DNA of 64,000 nt from Pseudomonas sp. C2B4 (GCF_013359695.1 NZ_JABFMU010000017.1:39378-103377); one strand, 5' to 3'. Shown: positions 1 through 8,598, counted from the stretch's first letter. Notes: generated from the sequence alone by a model not told the origin. Translations and numbers: made by a program.

Positions 1-575
1 CGCAGTCCCATGCGCGACAACGCCGTGGCGACGCTGGCCTCCAGCCCGATCCGGTCGATGGGCAATTGCCCGAGGTGATACTGCAAGGCTTGATCGTCGG
101 GCACCACCAGACCGTCATAGGCATTGGCCAGCATCCGCGCCGCCACCGGGTTGGGCGCGGCCACGATACGGTGACGGAAACCCAACCCGGTCAGTTCCGC
201 GCGTAATCGTGCCTCGAACTGCGCCCAGGAGCCGAACAGCCCGAGGCTGGACTCGATTTCAAACACCAGCGCACGCGGGTAATGCACGCTGACCTGAGCG
301 CTGAAACCATAGGCCCAGGCCGCCAGGAACTGCTGCCAGCGTTCGATTTCGACGACGTCGTACTCGGCCGTGGCGAAGCCTTTGCTCAAGGCCTGGGCCG
401 CGCTCATGGACTGGCCGGGGCGCAGGCCCAAAGCGCGTGCCGGACCGTTGACCGCCTGCAAGACCCGGCGCTGGGCCGGGCCGGTCAGCAGCGCCAGCGG
501 CTCATCGGGGTCGGTGCGCTGACGCAGTACCGCGTCCAGCGCCAATTGCGGGAACAAAATGCAGACCCAGCGCAT
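1..575 (-). CDS. imuB: ImuB, Y-family polymerase-like protein (partial, C-terminus beyond window)
   Basis: Only the first 191 or so codons are present; the gene runs off the left edge. It starts with ATG at 575 (MRWVCILFPQLALDAVL) and is only 7 bp downstream of imuA. The N-terminus has the Y-family polymerase layout (FPQLALDAVL, then ALVFEIESSLGLFGS), but the catalytic acidic motif of DinB/UmuC is not preserved. This agrees with the known family, in which ImuB is a catalytically dead beta-clamp-binding hub recruiting ImuA and DnaE2 for error-prone translesion synthesis. The position after lexA2 and imuA supports the call strongly. dnaE2 would be expected just outside the window. Confidence 0.93.
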   Translation of the reverse strand, partial: MRWVCILFPQLALDAVLRQRTDPDEPLALLTGPAQRRVLQAVNGPARALGLRPGQSMSAAQALSKGFATAEYDVVEIERWQQFLAAWAYGFSAQVSVHYPRALVFEIESSLGLFGSWAQFEARLRAELTGLGFRHRIVAAPNPVAARMLANAYDGLVVPDDQALQYHLGQLPIDRIGLEASVATALSRMGL

Positions 576-582
576 GGCAACC

Positions 583-1200
583 TCAATGCCCCACAGTGAA
601 GGCAATCGGCGCCGAACGGGCCAGCCCGCCCCGGCACTTGAGCACGCGCAATTGCGCAGGCCTGGCATCGATGGCGATGCGCAGGGCCGCGGGTGACGGG
701 TTGAGCGCTTCATGGATCGAGCGGTAGGCGAAGGCCAGGGTCGAGCCGGTTTCCGCCGCCACCTGCAAACGCCGCAACGCCCGGTCATCGGCCTTGTGCG
801 GCCAGCACAGCACGGCGCCGCAACTGCCCGAACGCAGGCATTGCTCCGCCGCCCACAGGGCGTCGCGCTCGCTGGCCTGGATGATCGACAACTGGCGCAG
901 ATCGACCCCGGCGTTCTGCCAGGCCTGGGGGTACGGCAAGAACGGCGGCGCCACCAACACAATGCGCTCGCCCGCCGCCGACAACCGCGCCAGCGCCGGC
1001 CACACCAGCTGCAACTCGCCCACGCCCTGCCCGGCCAGGAGAATTTCGCTCAGCGCCGCTTCCGGCCAGCCCCCCGTGGGCAGCGCCGCATCCAGCGCGG
1101 CATGCCCGGTGGGTTGCGGGCTGGCAGTCGGCGGCGCAGGCCGGCCCTTCCAGACCTGGCCGCCATTGAACAGCGTATCCAGCGCAACGACGGCACCCAT
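583..1200 (-). CDS. imuA: ImuA, translesion synthesis-associated RecA-like protein
   Basis: A 205-residue protein of the ImuA/SulA-RecA-like family: N-terminal LDTLFNGGQVWKG, then HAALDAALPTGGWPEAALSEILL, matching the RecA-fold core without a good Walker A. Its ATG overlaps the lexA2 stop (TGATG), so translation is probably coupled. ImuA works with ImuB and DnaE2 in SOS mutagenesis and in Myxococcus and Pseudomonas is reported to modulate RecA. Length is typical for Pseudomonas ImuA. Control should come from the LexA2 operator upstream of lexA2. Confidence 0.93.
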   Translation of the reverse strand: MGAVVALDTLFNGGQVWKGRPAPPTASPQPTGHAALDAALPTGGWPEAALSEILLAGQGVGELQLVWPALARLSAAGERIVLVAPPFLPYPQAWQNAGVDLRQLSIIQASERDALWAAEQCLRSGSCGAVLCWPHKADDRALRRLQVAAETGSTLAFAYRSIHEALNPSPAALRIAIDARPAQLRVLKCRGGLARSAPIAFTVGH

Positions 1201-1817
1201 CAGCCTTGCCTCACCAGGCCGCAGAACACCCCTTCGATGGCCAGGTCCCGGTCGGCTTCGACGATGATCGGCTGATAGGCCGGGTTGCGCGGCAACAGGC
1301 GCACGGTGTCGCCTGAGCGTTCGAAACGCTTGATGGTCACTTCACCGTCGAGACGCGCGACGACGATCTGGCCGTTGAGCGCCTCGGGGCTGCGGTGCAC
1401 GCCCACCAGATCGCCATCGAGAATGCCGTCCTCGATCATCGAGTCGCCGCGAACCCGCAGCATGTAGTCCGGCGTTCTGGAGAACATCGCCGGGTCGAGC
1501 AGCAAGCGGCTGTGGACCTCGGCATCGGCCCCGATCGGCGCACCTGCCGCTACCCGACCGAGGACGGGAATATCCAGCAGTTCGGGGCGCGCCGGCTGGC
1601 CGAGCAATCGAATGCCCCGGGCCTGATGCGGGTTGACCTCGATGAAACCGGCTTCGGTCAGCGCCAGCACATGCTTGCGCGCCACGCTGCGGGAGGCAAA
1701 ACCGAAGGCCTCGCTGATTTCAGCGAGGCTCGGGGACTGGCCGTGCTCCGCGATTCGCTCGCGGATGAAGGTCAGGATGGCGGTACGGCGGGGAGTGAGA
1801 GTCGTCATGGAGTACAT
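1200..1817 (-). CDS. lexA2: LexA2, SOS repressor of the imu operon
   Basis: About 205 residues. An N-terminal winged helix (TPRRTAILTFIRERIAEHGQSPSLAEISEAFGF) is followed by a LexA/S24 peptidase domain with the Ala-Gly cleavage region (GRVAAGAPIG), the serine in RGDSMIEDGILDGD and the lysine region VARLDGEVTIKRF. I start it at ATG 1817 (MYSMTTL), which has an AAGAG ribosome site five bases upstream; ATG 1808 (MTTL) is the alternative, and longer upstream ATGs have no support. Many pseudomonads have a second LexA that controls only its own operon with imuA, imuB and dnaE2; this context matches exactly. A second, conventional lexA should exist elsewhere in the genome. Confidence 0.93.
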   Translation of the reverse strand: MYSMTTLTPRRTAILTFIRERIAEHGQSPSLAEISEAFGFASRSVARKHVLALTEAGFIEVNPHQARGIRLLGQPARPELLDIPVLGRVAAGAPIGADAEVHSRLLLDPAMFSRTPDYMLRVRGDSMIEDGILDGDLVGVHRSPEALNGQIVVARLDGEVTIKRFERSGDTVRLLPRNPAYQPIIVEADRDLAIEGVFCGLVRQG

Positions 1818-1825
1818 TTGTACTC
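1810..1825. promoter_or_regulatory. LexA2 operator (perfect 6+4+6 palindrome)
   Basis: GAGTACATTTGTACTC is a perfect inverted repeat (GAGTAC-N4-GTACTC) that overlaps the lexA2 start codon and ribosome site. It resembles the GTAC-N4-GTRC-type LexA2 box known from P. putida and differs from the CTG-N10-CAG box of ordinary LexA. Binding here would block initiation of the whole lexA2-imuA-imuB unit. Confidence 0.8.
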
Positions 1826-1860
1826 TTTTGCGATTTTTCTTACAAGAACTTGTGGACGAC

Positions 1861-1962
1861 CTGTAGGAGCGAGCCTGCTCGCGATGGGCTACCAGACGAC
1901 GCGTTTTTTCAGGCAACCCGCGTTATCGTTGACGTCCATCGCGAGCAGGCTCGCTCCTACAG
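1861..1962. repeat. REPIN (two inverted REP arms)
   Basis: Left arm ctgtaggagcgagcctgctc and its inverse at 1938-1962 flank a short spacer. The 3' arm supplies the last codons and the stop of the neighbouring LysR gene. Confidence 0.9.
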
Positions 1963-2892
1963 GGGTAAGCAATCATCAATTAATCCGCGTGAAGCCAGAA
2001 ACCCTGCGATGTAATCGATAAACGCCAACACCTTGGCCGTGGCCCGCCGATGGCTGGGGTACACCGCCAGAATGTGCGGACCGAAGGTGTCCGGGTCGAT
2101 GTCGTAGTCGGCCATCACCCGTACCAGTCGTCCGTCGGCCAGATACGGCGCGGCACTCCACAATGGCGTGTGCAGCAGCCCGCGTCCGGCCAGGGCGTTG
2201 GCCAGCAACAGATCGTAATTGTCGCTGCGCAAACGTGGCGACCGGGGCTGCGGCAGGCTCAAGCGCTGGCCGTCGCGCTCGGCCCACCAGAACTCGCGGC
2301 TGAGCAACGGATGGCGATACAGCAACCATTCGTGCTCATCGAGGGTCTGCGGGGTGACCGGCAGCCCTTTACGCGCCAGATACTCGGGGCTGCCGCACAG
2401 CGCCAGGCGATTGCTGCCGACGACACGAGCGATCAGTCCCGGCAAATTGTCATGGCCTTCGCGCAAGGCCAGGTCGTAGCCGCTTTCCAGCAGATTGACG
2501 AAGTCGTCGCACAGATCCACTTGCAGGTTGATCTGCGGGTATAGCTCAAGAAAGCCGCCACACACCTGATCGAGAAAAGCCTGCCCGTAGGCCAGTGGCG
2601 CAGTGATTTTCAGGCTGCCGCGCAGACCGTGCTGCAATTGCTCGATTTCCTCGCCGGCCTCGTCCAGTCGCTGCAGCACCTGGCGTGCGGTTTCCAGATA
2701 GAGCCTTCCTGATTCCGTCAGCGCAATCCGCCGGGTGCTGCGCTCGAACAGGCGCGCGCCGAGTTCCGCCTCCAGGTGATTGACCGCTTTGGTCAGGGCC
2801 GACGGGGTCTTGCCCAATTGCTCGGCGGCGCGACTGAAACTGCCCAGTTGCGCCGTGACCACGAACATTTTCAGTGCACCCAACTTGTCCAT
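1957..2892 (-). CDS. LysR-family transcriptional regulator
   Basis: About 311 residues from ATG 2892 (MDKLGALKMFVVTAQLGSFS). The N-terminal LysR winged helix reads SRAAEQLGKTPSALTKAVNHLEAELGARLFERSTRRIALTESGR, with a substrate-binding domain of the CrgA/DmlR type behind it. An in-frame extension back to 3099 lies in the promoter region and is rejected. The last residues (DDCLPL) and the stop codon come from a REP arm, so the native C-terminus may have been altered by REPIN insertion. It is transcribed away from the amidohydrolase 103 bp off and is the likely regulator of that gene; the ligand is unknown. Confidence 0.92.
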   Translation of the reverse strand: MDKLGALKMFVVTAQLGSFSRAAEQLGKTPSALTKAVNHLEAELGARLFERSTRRIALTESGRLYLETARQVLQRLDEAGEEIEQLQHGLRGSLKITAPLAYGQAFLDQVCGGFLELYPQINLQVDLCDDFVNLLESGYDLALREGHDNLPGLIARVVGSNRLALCGSPEYLARKGLPVTPQTLDEHEWLLYRHPLLSREFWWAERDGQRLSLPQPRSPRLRSDNYDLLLANALAGRGLLHTPLWSAAPYLADGRLVRVMADYDIDPDTFGPHILAVYPSHRRATAKVLAFIDYIAGFLASRGLIDDCLPL

Positions 2893-2995
2893 ATTTTTTC
2901 CATTCAGGCAAAAACGTTTTTCGCGAGCGAGGCGTTCTGCGGCCCGCGACAAGCCACTACTCTGGCCATCAGACGCAATAACAAGGAAACATTCA

Positions 2996-4738
2996 ATGAA
3001 AAGATTCATCCCGAATCTATTGATGGCCGCCATAAGTTTTGCCTCGTTGGAAGCCATGGCAGCCACGGATCTGGTGTTGTTCAACGGCAAGATTTTCACC
3101 GCTGACCGTAGTCAGCCCAAGGTTCAGGCCTTGGCGATACAGGACGGTAAAGTGCTGCAAGTCGGTAGCGATGCGCAGATCAAGGCCTTGATCGAGGCGG
3201 ACACCCGCGTCATCGACCTGGGCGGCAAGACCTTGATGCCCGGCCTGGTCGACAGCCACTCCCACGCCATTTTCGGTGGACTGGAAATGGTCTCGGCCAA
3301 CATGGAAGACGAGGTGGTCGACCTCGACGAACTGGAAAAACGCCTGCGCGCCTGGCGTGACGACGGCAAGGCCCGGCACGGCGATGTGTTGAGCGTGGCC
3401 GGCATGAGCTCGGCCTACTGGGCGCAGTCAGAAGCCTTGGGCAAAAAGTTTAACAGCAGCGAGTGGGCCAGCGTGCCCGTCGTCTTTACTGGCAGCGACC
3501 ACCACACGGCCTGGGCCAACGACGTGATGCTCAAGCGCGCCGGTGTCGATGCCGCGCTGATCAAATCGTTGCCGGCGGCTGAAGACGGCACCATTGGCAA
3601 GCTGAAGGACGGCAGGCCCAATGGCTTTCTGGTCGACGCCGGCTGGGACCGGGTCGCCTCGAAAATGCCGGCACCGAGTGCCGCCGACATGCTCAAGGCC
3701 GCGCAAACCGCCGTGCGTTACAACAACAGCCTTGGCATCACCGCGTGGATGGACCCCGCCGCCAATGCCGCCCCCGGTGAACCGGTGTTCGCCCTCAAGC
3801 CCACGGAAAAAACCGTCGGCGTGTTGCCCGTGTACAAGGCGCTCTCCGAAAACGGCGGCATGACCGCCCACGTCGCCGCGCTGCTGGTGGCCAACCCGAA
3901 AAGTGTGCCGGCCGATCTCGATACGCTCGACAAAGTCCGACAGCAGTTTCAGGGCGTCCCCAACCTGACCCTGCCGGGCGTCAAGATCTTCGCCGATGGC
4001 GTGATCGAATACCCGGCGCAGAGCGCTGCGATGATCGACCCTTACAGCAACTCGCACAAACAGGGCGAACTGTTGATCGATCCGAAGCACTTCGGAGAGC
4101 TGGTCAGCGCCATCGATCAAAGGGGCTGGCTGGTGCACATTCATGCCATCGGTGATCGTGCCGTGCGCGAGTCCCTGAACGGCATCGAACAGGCGCGCAA
4201 GGATCGTCAGAGCGGCGTGACCCACTCCATCACCCACCTGCAAATGGTCAACCCGAAGGAATTCGCCCGCTTCAAACCGCTCGACGTGATCGCCTCGATG
4301 CAACTGCTCTGGGCCAGCGCCGACGACTACACCACGGACATGATCAAGCCTTACGTGAGCGCCCTGGCGTTCCGCTACCAGTACCCGGCGCACTCGCTGC
4401 TCAAACAGGGCGCCACCCTCGCCGGGGCCAGCGACTGGCCGGTGTCTTCACCCAACCCGTGGAACGCCATGGCCCAGGCGATCACCCGTGACGGTCCGCT
4501 GGGCGTGCTCAACGCCGACGAACGCCTGGACCGCGAAACCATGTTCTACGCCTACACCCTCAACGCCGCCCGCACCATCGGCCTGGACCAACAAATCGGT
4601 TCGCTGAGCGCTGGCAAACAGGCCGACTTCATCGTGCTCGACCGCGATGTGTTCAGCGTCGACAACAAAGCCCTGCACGACACCCAGGTGCTGCAGACCT
4701 GGTTCGCCGGTCGCCAGGTTTACGCACCAACCCTCTAG
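2996..4738 (+). CDS. Secreted amidohydrolase, YtcJ-like
   Basis: 580 residues from ATG 2996, with AAGGAAA about nine bases upstream. A signal peptide (MKRFIPNLLMAAISFASLEAMAA) is followed by the amidohydrolase_3 layout: LVLFNGKIFTAD, then the metal-binding DSHSHAIFGG motif, later VHIHAIGDRAVRESLNGIE and the C-terminal GASDWPVSSPNPW and LSAGKQADFIVLDRD segments. Members of this family hydrolyse amide or related bonds in small molecules, and substrates are mostly unassigned. The export signal suggests periplasmic action. It is divergent from the LysR gene, the probable regulator. An ORF start at 2780 inside the LysR gene is rejected. Confidence 0.92.
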   Translation: MKRFIPNLLMAAISFASLEAMAATDLVLFNGKIFTADRSQPKVQALAIQDGKVLQVGSDAQIKALIEADTRVIDLGGKTLMPGLVDSHSHAIFGGLEMVSANMEDEVVDLDELEKRLRAWRDDGKARHGDVLSVAGMSSAYWAQSEALGKKFNSSEWASVPVVFTGSDHHTAWANDVMLKRAGVDAALIKSLPAAEDGTIGKLKDGRPNGFLVDAGWDRVASKMPAPSAADMLKAAQTAVRYNNSLGITAWMDPAANAAPGEPVFALKPTEKTVGVLPVYKALSENGGMTAHVAALLVANPKSVPADLDTLDKVRQQFQGVPNLTLPGVKIFADGVIEYPAQSAAMIDPYSNSHKQGELLIDPKHFGELVSAIDQRGWLVHIHAIGDRAVRESLNGIEQARKDRQSGVTHSITHLQMVNPKEFARFKPLDVIASMQLLWASADDYTTDMIKPYVSALAFRYQYPAHSLLKQGATLAGASDWPVSSPNPWNAMAQAITRDGPLGVLNADERLDRETMFYAYTLNAARTIGLDQQIGSLSAGKQADFIVLDRDVFSVDNKALHDTQVLQTWFAGRQVYAPTL

Positions 4739-4752
4739 CAGCACTGTTTTCC

Positions 4753-4834
4753 CTGTGGGAGCCAGCCTGCTGGCGATTGCGGTCTGACATTCAACGTTTA
4801 TGTACCGCTATCGCTGGCAAGCCAGCTCCCACAG
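4753..4834. repeat. REPIN, variant arm sequence
   Basis: Arms read ctgtgggagccagcctgctggc and its inverse, a sequence variant of the main REP family in which the inner stem is changed compensatorily. Confidence 0.85.
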
Positions 4835-4876
4835 GTTTCCTTGCGCCCCAAAACAATCACAATAACGGGACTTCAC

Positions 4877-5614
4877 ATGAAAGCCTTGACCCTGCTCGCC
4901 CTCGGTTCCTTGAGTCTGCTGCCCTTGAGCAGCCAGGCCGTGCCCTTGAACGATGATTTCGCCCTGCTGCTGGACGTGACCCTGGCCAGCGACTACCGCA
5001 CCCGCGGCATCTCGCAGACCCAGAACGACCCTGCGGTGCAAGGCGCCATGACCCTTGCCCACAGCAGCGGCCTGTACCTGGGCGCGTGGAGCTCCAACGT
5101 CGACTTCGGCGGCGGCCTGAAAACCCGCCAGGAAATCGACTACTACGCCGGTTGGCTGTGGCAGGCCACCGATGAGGTCAGCCTTGATGTCGGTTATCTC
5201 AAATACAGTTACCCAAGAGAGAGCCAGTTCAATCAGAGCGAGGTCTACGGCATTCTCAGCCTCTATGGCGTGAAGCTCGCGGCCTATTATTCCGACGATG
5301 CGCCGGGCGTCGACAGCCAGCAAAACTCGCTCTACAGCTACGTCGGGTACGAGACCGAGCTGCCCTACGACATCGGCCTGAAACTGCGCTACGGCTTGAT
5401 GGACTTCAAGGACCCGCACCTGTATTCAAGCTCGGGCCAGGCCGAGGATTCGTACCGCGAATGGGAGGTCAAGCTGACCCATGAACTGGCCGGCGTGATG
5501 CTGGGGCTGAGCTACATCGACACCGATCTGTCGAAGAGCCAGTGCCTGGGCAACTGGGGGTTTGATGATGTGTGCAGCGCCACCGTGGTGGCGAGTGTCA
5601 GCAAGTCCTTCTAA
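4877..5614 (+). CDS. TorF-family putative porin (Gcw_chp domain)
   Basis: 245 residues from ATG 4877. A signal peptide (MKALTLLALGSLSLLPLSSQA) precedes a beta-rich outer-membrane protein with family hallmarks: the early DVTLASDYRTRGISQTQNDPAVQGAM strand pair, GLYLGAWSSNVDFG, IDYYAGW and a closing SQCLGNWGFDDVC-xx-TVVASVSKSF with two cysteines and a terminal phenylalanine. Function of this family is little defined; a small outer-membrane channel is inferred. It is separated from the amidohydrolase by a REPIN and probably has its own promoter. Confidence 0.9.
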   Translation: MKALTLLALGSLSLLPLSSQAVPLNDDFALLLDVTLASDYRTRGISQTQNDPAVQGAMTLAHSSGLYLGAWSSNVDFGGGLKTRQEIDYYAGWLWQATDEVSLDVGYLKYSYPRESQFNQSEVYGILSLYGVKLAAYYSDDAPGVDSQQNSLYSYVGYETELPYDIGLKLRYGLMDFKDPHLYSSSGQAEDSYREWEVKLTHELAGVMLGLSYIDTDLSKSQCLGNWGFDDVCSATVVASVSKSF

Positions 5615-5628
5615 CCACCACTGCCCCC

Positions 5629-5718
5629 CTGTGGGAGCGAGCCTGCTCGCGAAAGCGGCAGCACATTCGACATTAATTTGTCTGACCTGCCGCCTTCGCG
5701 AGCAGGCTCGCTCCCACA
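5629..5718. repeat. REPIN
   Basis: Inverted arms gtgggagcgagcctgctcgcg and its inverse around about 40 bp of spacer, between two convergent genes. Confidence 0.92.
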
Positions 5719-5724
5719 TTAGTT

Positions 5725-6012
5725 TTACGCCGTTTCGAGTCCGAGTTGTGCCAGATAGGCCCACGGATAGATCCCCCGTTCATGCCCGTCACTGAACACC
5801 AGTTGCACGCCATAACCCTGTGCGTTCAATTCGATCACGCAAACCCGGTCATCGACCAACGGCGTCATCCCCCGCAGCCGAAACGCCCGGCACTGCGAAC
5901 ACGGACACTGCCGGCGCAACTCGGCATGCCCCAGCACCTGCTCGCGGCCATCCGGCCATTGCAGGCGCAGTTGCTGCTGGCTGCGCGAATTGCCCACCGC
6001 CAGCGGGTTCAT
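5725..6012 (-). CDS. DUF971-domain protein, last gene of the AprA-like/ABC operon
   Basis: 95 residues with the DUF971 signature: QLRLQWPDGREQVLGHAELR, the cysteine cluster CPCSQCR and a closing GHERGIYPWAYLAQL. The domain is also the N-terminal part of gamma-butyrobetaine hydroxylase-like proteins and is often next to iron-sulfur assembly genes; the cysteines could bind metal. Its ATG overlaps the stop of the HEAT-repeat gene (ATGA), so it belongs to the same operon. No direct function can be assigned; an accessory role in cofactor delivery to the ferredoxin/flavoprotein is an inference. Confidence 0.88.
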   Translation of the reverse strand: MNPLAVGNSRSQQQLRLQWPDGREQVLGHAELRRQCPCSQCRAFRLRGMTPLVDDRVCVIELNAQGYGVQLVFSDGHERGIYPWAYLAQLGLETA

Positions 6013-6971
6013 TGCAGTTGGCTCAAGGCAATGCGCACGGCCTTGCGCACTTCCGGGTCGCCGTCGTCTTGCGCAGCCTGCAACGCTGCGATGGCGCCTT
6101 TATCGTTCAATTCTCCGAGCGCCAGCGCGGCTTCCTTGCGCAGGTTGCTGATGCGGTGGCCGAGGGTTTCGATCAGCTCATCAAGGGCCGGGGCGTAGCG
6201 CAAGCGACCGAGGCTGCGGGTGGCGCGCAGGCGGACTTGCCAGTAATCGTCAGCCAAGGCAGCGATCAGTGCGGGGCCTGCGTCGCAATGGCCGACCTTG
6301 CCCAAGGTGGTCGCGGCCTCTTCGCGCACTTGCCAGGCTTGGTCCTGCAAGGCCTGGCGCAACGCCGGCAGCACCTGTGCATCGCAAGCCAGGCCCAAGG
6401 CCCCGGTCGCAGCGCGGCGGACTTCGGTGTCCGGATCATCGCTGGCCAGGCGCGCCAGAGCCGGCAGCGCATCGAGCTGCTTGAGCCAACCCAGCACACC
6501 GACCGCTTCACGCCGGACATTGGCGTCCTCGTCGCTCAGCGCCAACACGGCTGCCGGGGCGGCCTCGGTATAGCGCAACTCACGCAACGCCCTGTACGCG
6601 GCAATGCGCACGCCGATGTCGGCATGCCCGGTCCACGGCAGAATCACCCTCCCCGCTGCTTCACTCTTGAGCAGACTGAGGCTTTGCGCGGCGGCGGCTC
6701 GCACCGCTTCGGCGGGATCGGTCAGGGCCTGGCACAACGCTTCGACCACGGGCTCATCTTCCCAGGCCTCCAGCAATCGCGCGGCTTCGGCGCGGACCTC
6801 GGCGACCGGATCTTCAGACAGACGATCCACCAACCACAGCAGGCCGTCCGGCTCCTCCAGATCGGCCAGTTCGATCAGCGCAATGCGGCGCACGCCGGCA
6901 TCCTCATCGGTCAGGCGCGGTTGCAGGGCAAGAATGTCATCGTTATCGGTTACATCGAATAGAGAGGTCAT
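6009..6971 (-). CDS. HEAT-repeat protein in the AprA-like/ABC operon
   Basis: 320 residues made almost entirely of about ten helical HEAT/PBS-lyase-type repeats of roughly 30 residues (for example DPDTEVRRAATGALGLA, QAWQVREEAATTLGKVG, DDYWQVRLRATRSLGRL, DPEVRKAVRIAL). There is no signal peptide, so it is cytoplasmic. Such proteins are scaffolds, or in bilin lyases and QueG relatives are parts of cofactor-handling proteins. Start and stop overlap both neighbours by four bases (ATGA), tying it tightly to the ABC ATPase upstream and DUF971 downstream. The likely partner is the flavoprotein/ferredoxin pair of the operon; this is inference. Confidence 0.9.
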   Translation of the reverse strand: MTSLFDVTDNDDILALQPRLTDEDAGVRRIALIELADLEEPDGLLWLVDRLSEDPVAEVRAEAARLLEAWEDEPVVEALCQALTDPAEAVRAAAAQSLSLLKSEAAGRVILPWTGHADIGVRIAAYRALRELRYTEAAPAAVLALSDEDANVRREAVGVLGWLKQLDALPALARLASDDPDTEVRRAATGALGLACDAQVLPALRQALQDQAWQVREEAATTLGKVGHCDAGPALIAALADDYWQVRLRATRSLGRLRYAPALDELIETLGHRISNLRKEAALALGELNDKGAIAALQAAQDDGDPEVRKAVRIALSQLQ

Positions 6972-7816
6972 AGGGCAAATCGCGGCAGTTGGTTTTCTGG
7001 GGGAAGTCCGAGAGGGTTCAGGCGTGGCAACTGCCGACCGTCTTCGTGACGCAGTAATTCGAGGCAGTGACGCTTCAAGCGGGAGAACTCGTGGCTCGTC
7101 ACCAGTTCGGTGGTGCGTGGCCGGGGGAAATCCAGGCGCAGGTCTTCGATGATCCGCCCGGGGCGCGGGCTCATGACCAGCAGGCGATCGGCGAGGAACA
7201 AGGCTTCGTCGATGTCATGGGTGACGAACACCACGGTGGTGCGAATCCGCGTCCAGATGTCGAGCAGCAGTTCCTGCATGTTCAGGCGGGTCAAGGCATC
7301 GAGGGCGCCGAACGGCTCGTCCATCAGCAACAGGCGTGGTCGATTGACCAGCACCCGCGCAATTTCCACCCGCTGCTGCATGCCGCCGGACAGTTGATTC
7401 GGCCAGCGATCGGCAAAGCCCTCAAGACCGACCAGAGCGAGGATTTCATCGGCGGCCCGGTGCCGCTCGACCTTGCCGATGCCACGCATTTTCAGGCCGA
7501 AGGCGACGTTGTCGCGCACCGTGCGCCAGGGAAACAGCGTGTGTTGCTGGAACACCATGCCCCGTTGCGGCGACGGCCCTGCGACTACTGCGCCATCGAC
7601 CTTGAGGCTGCCGGTGCGCGGTTGCAGGTGGCCGGCCAGCGCGCCGAGCAAGGTGGATTTGCCGCACCCGGACGGTCCGAGAATGCACACGAACTGGCCC
7701 GGTTCGATCTGGCAGTCGAGCCCCTGCACGGCTTCGAAGGCAGCACTGCCCTCGCCCAGGCTGATCGACAGGTCGCGAATATCGATACGCCCTTCAGGCT
7801 GTTGAAATACGCTCAT
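6968..7816 (-). CDS. ABC transporter ATP-binding protein (nitrate/sulfonate/taurine type)
   Basis: 282 residues from ATG 7816. Walker A is GPSGCGKST at residues 47-55, the Q-loop FQQHTLFPWRTV follows, then the signature LSGGMQQRVEIAR, Walker B LLLMDEPFGALD and the switch histidine in VVFVTHDIDEAL. This is the TauB/SsuB/NrtD-like class that energises uptake of nitrate, sulfonates or related anions. It overlaps the permease stop and the HEAT gene start by four and three or so bases. A longer reading frame up to 8323 overlaps the permease in another frame and is not used. Confidence 0.95.
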   Translation of the reverse strand: MSVFQQPEGRIDIRDLSISLGEGSAAFEAVQGLDCQIEPGQFVCILGPSGCGKSTLLGALAGHLQPRTGSLKVDGAVVAGPSPQRGMVFQQHTLFPWRTVRDNVAFGLKMRGIGKVERHRAADEILALVGLEGFADRWPNQLSGGMQQRVEIARVLVNRPRLLLMDEPFGALDALTRLNMQELLLDIWTRIRTTVVFVTHDIDEALFLADRLLVMSPRPGRIIEDLRLDFPRPRTTELVTSHEFSRLKRHCLELLRHEDGRQLPRLNPLGLPPENQLPRFAL

Positions 7817-8598
7817 CAGGCTTTTCCTCGCGGTCGGTGCCAGGGCGTGAACAACCCGCCCAGGCGCTTGATCAGCAGGCTGCTGCCCATCCCCAGGACG
7901 CCGATCAGCAACATGCCGACCACGATGTCCGGATAGTTCTGGATGGTGTAGGACTCCCAGGTGTAATAGCCGATGCCGAACTGGCCGGAGATCATTTCCG
8001 CCGTGACCAGGCAGAACCAGGAGGTGCCCATGCCGATGGCCAGGCCGGTGATGATGCTCGGCGCGGCGCCCGGCAGAATCACCTCCAGCAGCATCGCCCG
8101 GCGCCCTGCCCCAAGGCTTTTCGCCGAGGCGATCAGCCGTGGATCGACGCCTTCGACGCCGTGCACGGTATTGAGCAGGATCGGGAACAAGGCGCCAGTG
8201 AAGGTAATGAACACCATCGACAGTTCCGACGACGGGAACATCAGGATCGCCAGCGGAATCCAGGCCACGGCCGGGATCGGGCGCAGCACTTCCAGCGGTG
8301 GCAGCAGCAGGTCTTCCGCCCATTTCGAGCGGCCGATGGCCAGGCCCAACGCGATGCCGATGATCAGGGCCGCCAGATACCCGGCGAAGACACGGCCGAG
8401 GCTGCTGCTCAGGTGCTGGGCGAGTTTGCCGGAGTCGCCCAGGCCCAATGCCGCTTCGATGACGGCCAGCGGCGTCGGCACGTTGGCGAAGGTCACAAGG
8501 CCGAGGTTCCAGTGGTGACTGGCGGCGAGTTGCCAGAACAGCAGGCAGAGCAGCAGTGAGGCGGCTCGGGGGAGCCAGCGGTTTAATGATCGGTACAC
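7816..8598 (-). CDS. ABC transporter permease (nitrate/sulfonate/taurine type)
   Basis: 260 residues from GTG 8598, chosen for the AGAGGA ribosome site six bases upstream; the frame is open back to 8712, but those residues (MGASLLA..., SRAGSLPQ) are REP translation. There are about six membrane segments, and the binding-protein-dependent permease motif is seen in SLGAGRRAMLLEVILPGAAPSIITGLAIGMG. With the ATPase and the binding protein it forms an importer of the TauABC/SsuABC class. The three genes are consecutive, although a REPIN separates permease from binding protein. Confidence 0.93.
   Translation of the reverse strand: MYRSLNRWLPRAASLLLCLLFWQLAASHHWNLGLVTFANVPTPLAVIEAALGLGDSGKLAQHLSSSLGRVFAGYLAALIIGIALGLAIGRSKWAEDLLLPPLEVLRPIPAVAWIPLAILMFPSSELSMVFITFTGALFPILLNTVHGVEGVDPRLIASAKSLGAGRRAMLLEVILPGAAPSIITGLAIGMGTSWFCLVTAEMISGQFGIGYYTWESYTIQNYPDIVVGMLLIGVLGMGSSLLIKRLGGLFTPWHRPRGKA

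Noticed and set aside
583..1275. Open frames on the plus strand opposite imuA and lexA2 (for example 712-1275)
   Set aside because: They are antisense shadows of GC-rich coding DNA, with Arg/Ala/Pro-rich translations and no ribosome sites.
2780..2995. Extended start for the amidohydrolase inside the LysR gene
   Set aside because: It would remove the signal peptide from the N-terminus and overlap the divergent regulator; ATG 2996 has a ribosome site.
6968..8323. A 451-codon frame covering ATPase plus part of the permease
   Set aside because: The upstream half is out of frame with the permease; the ATPase begins at ATG 7816 overlapping the permease stop.
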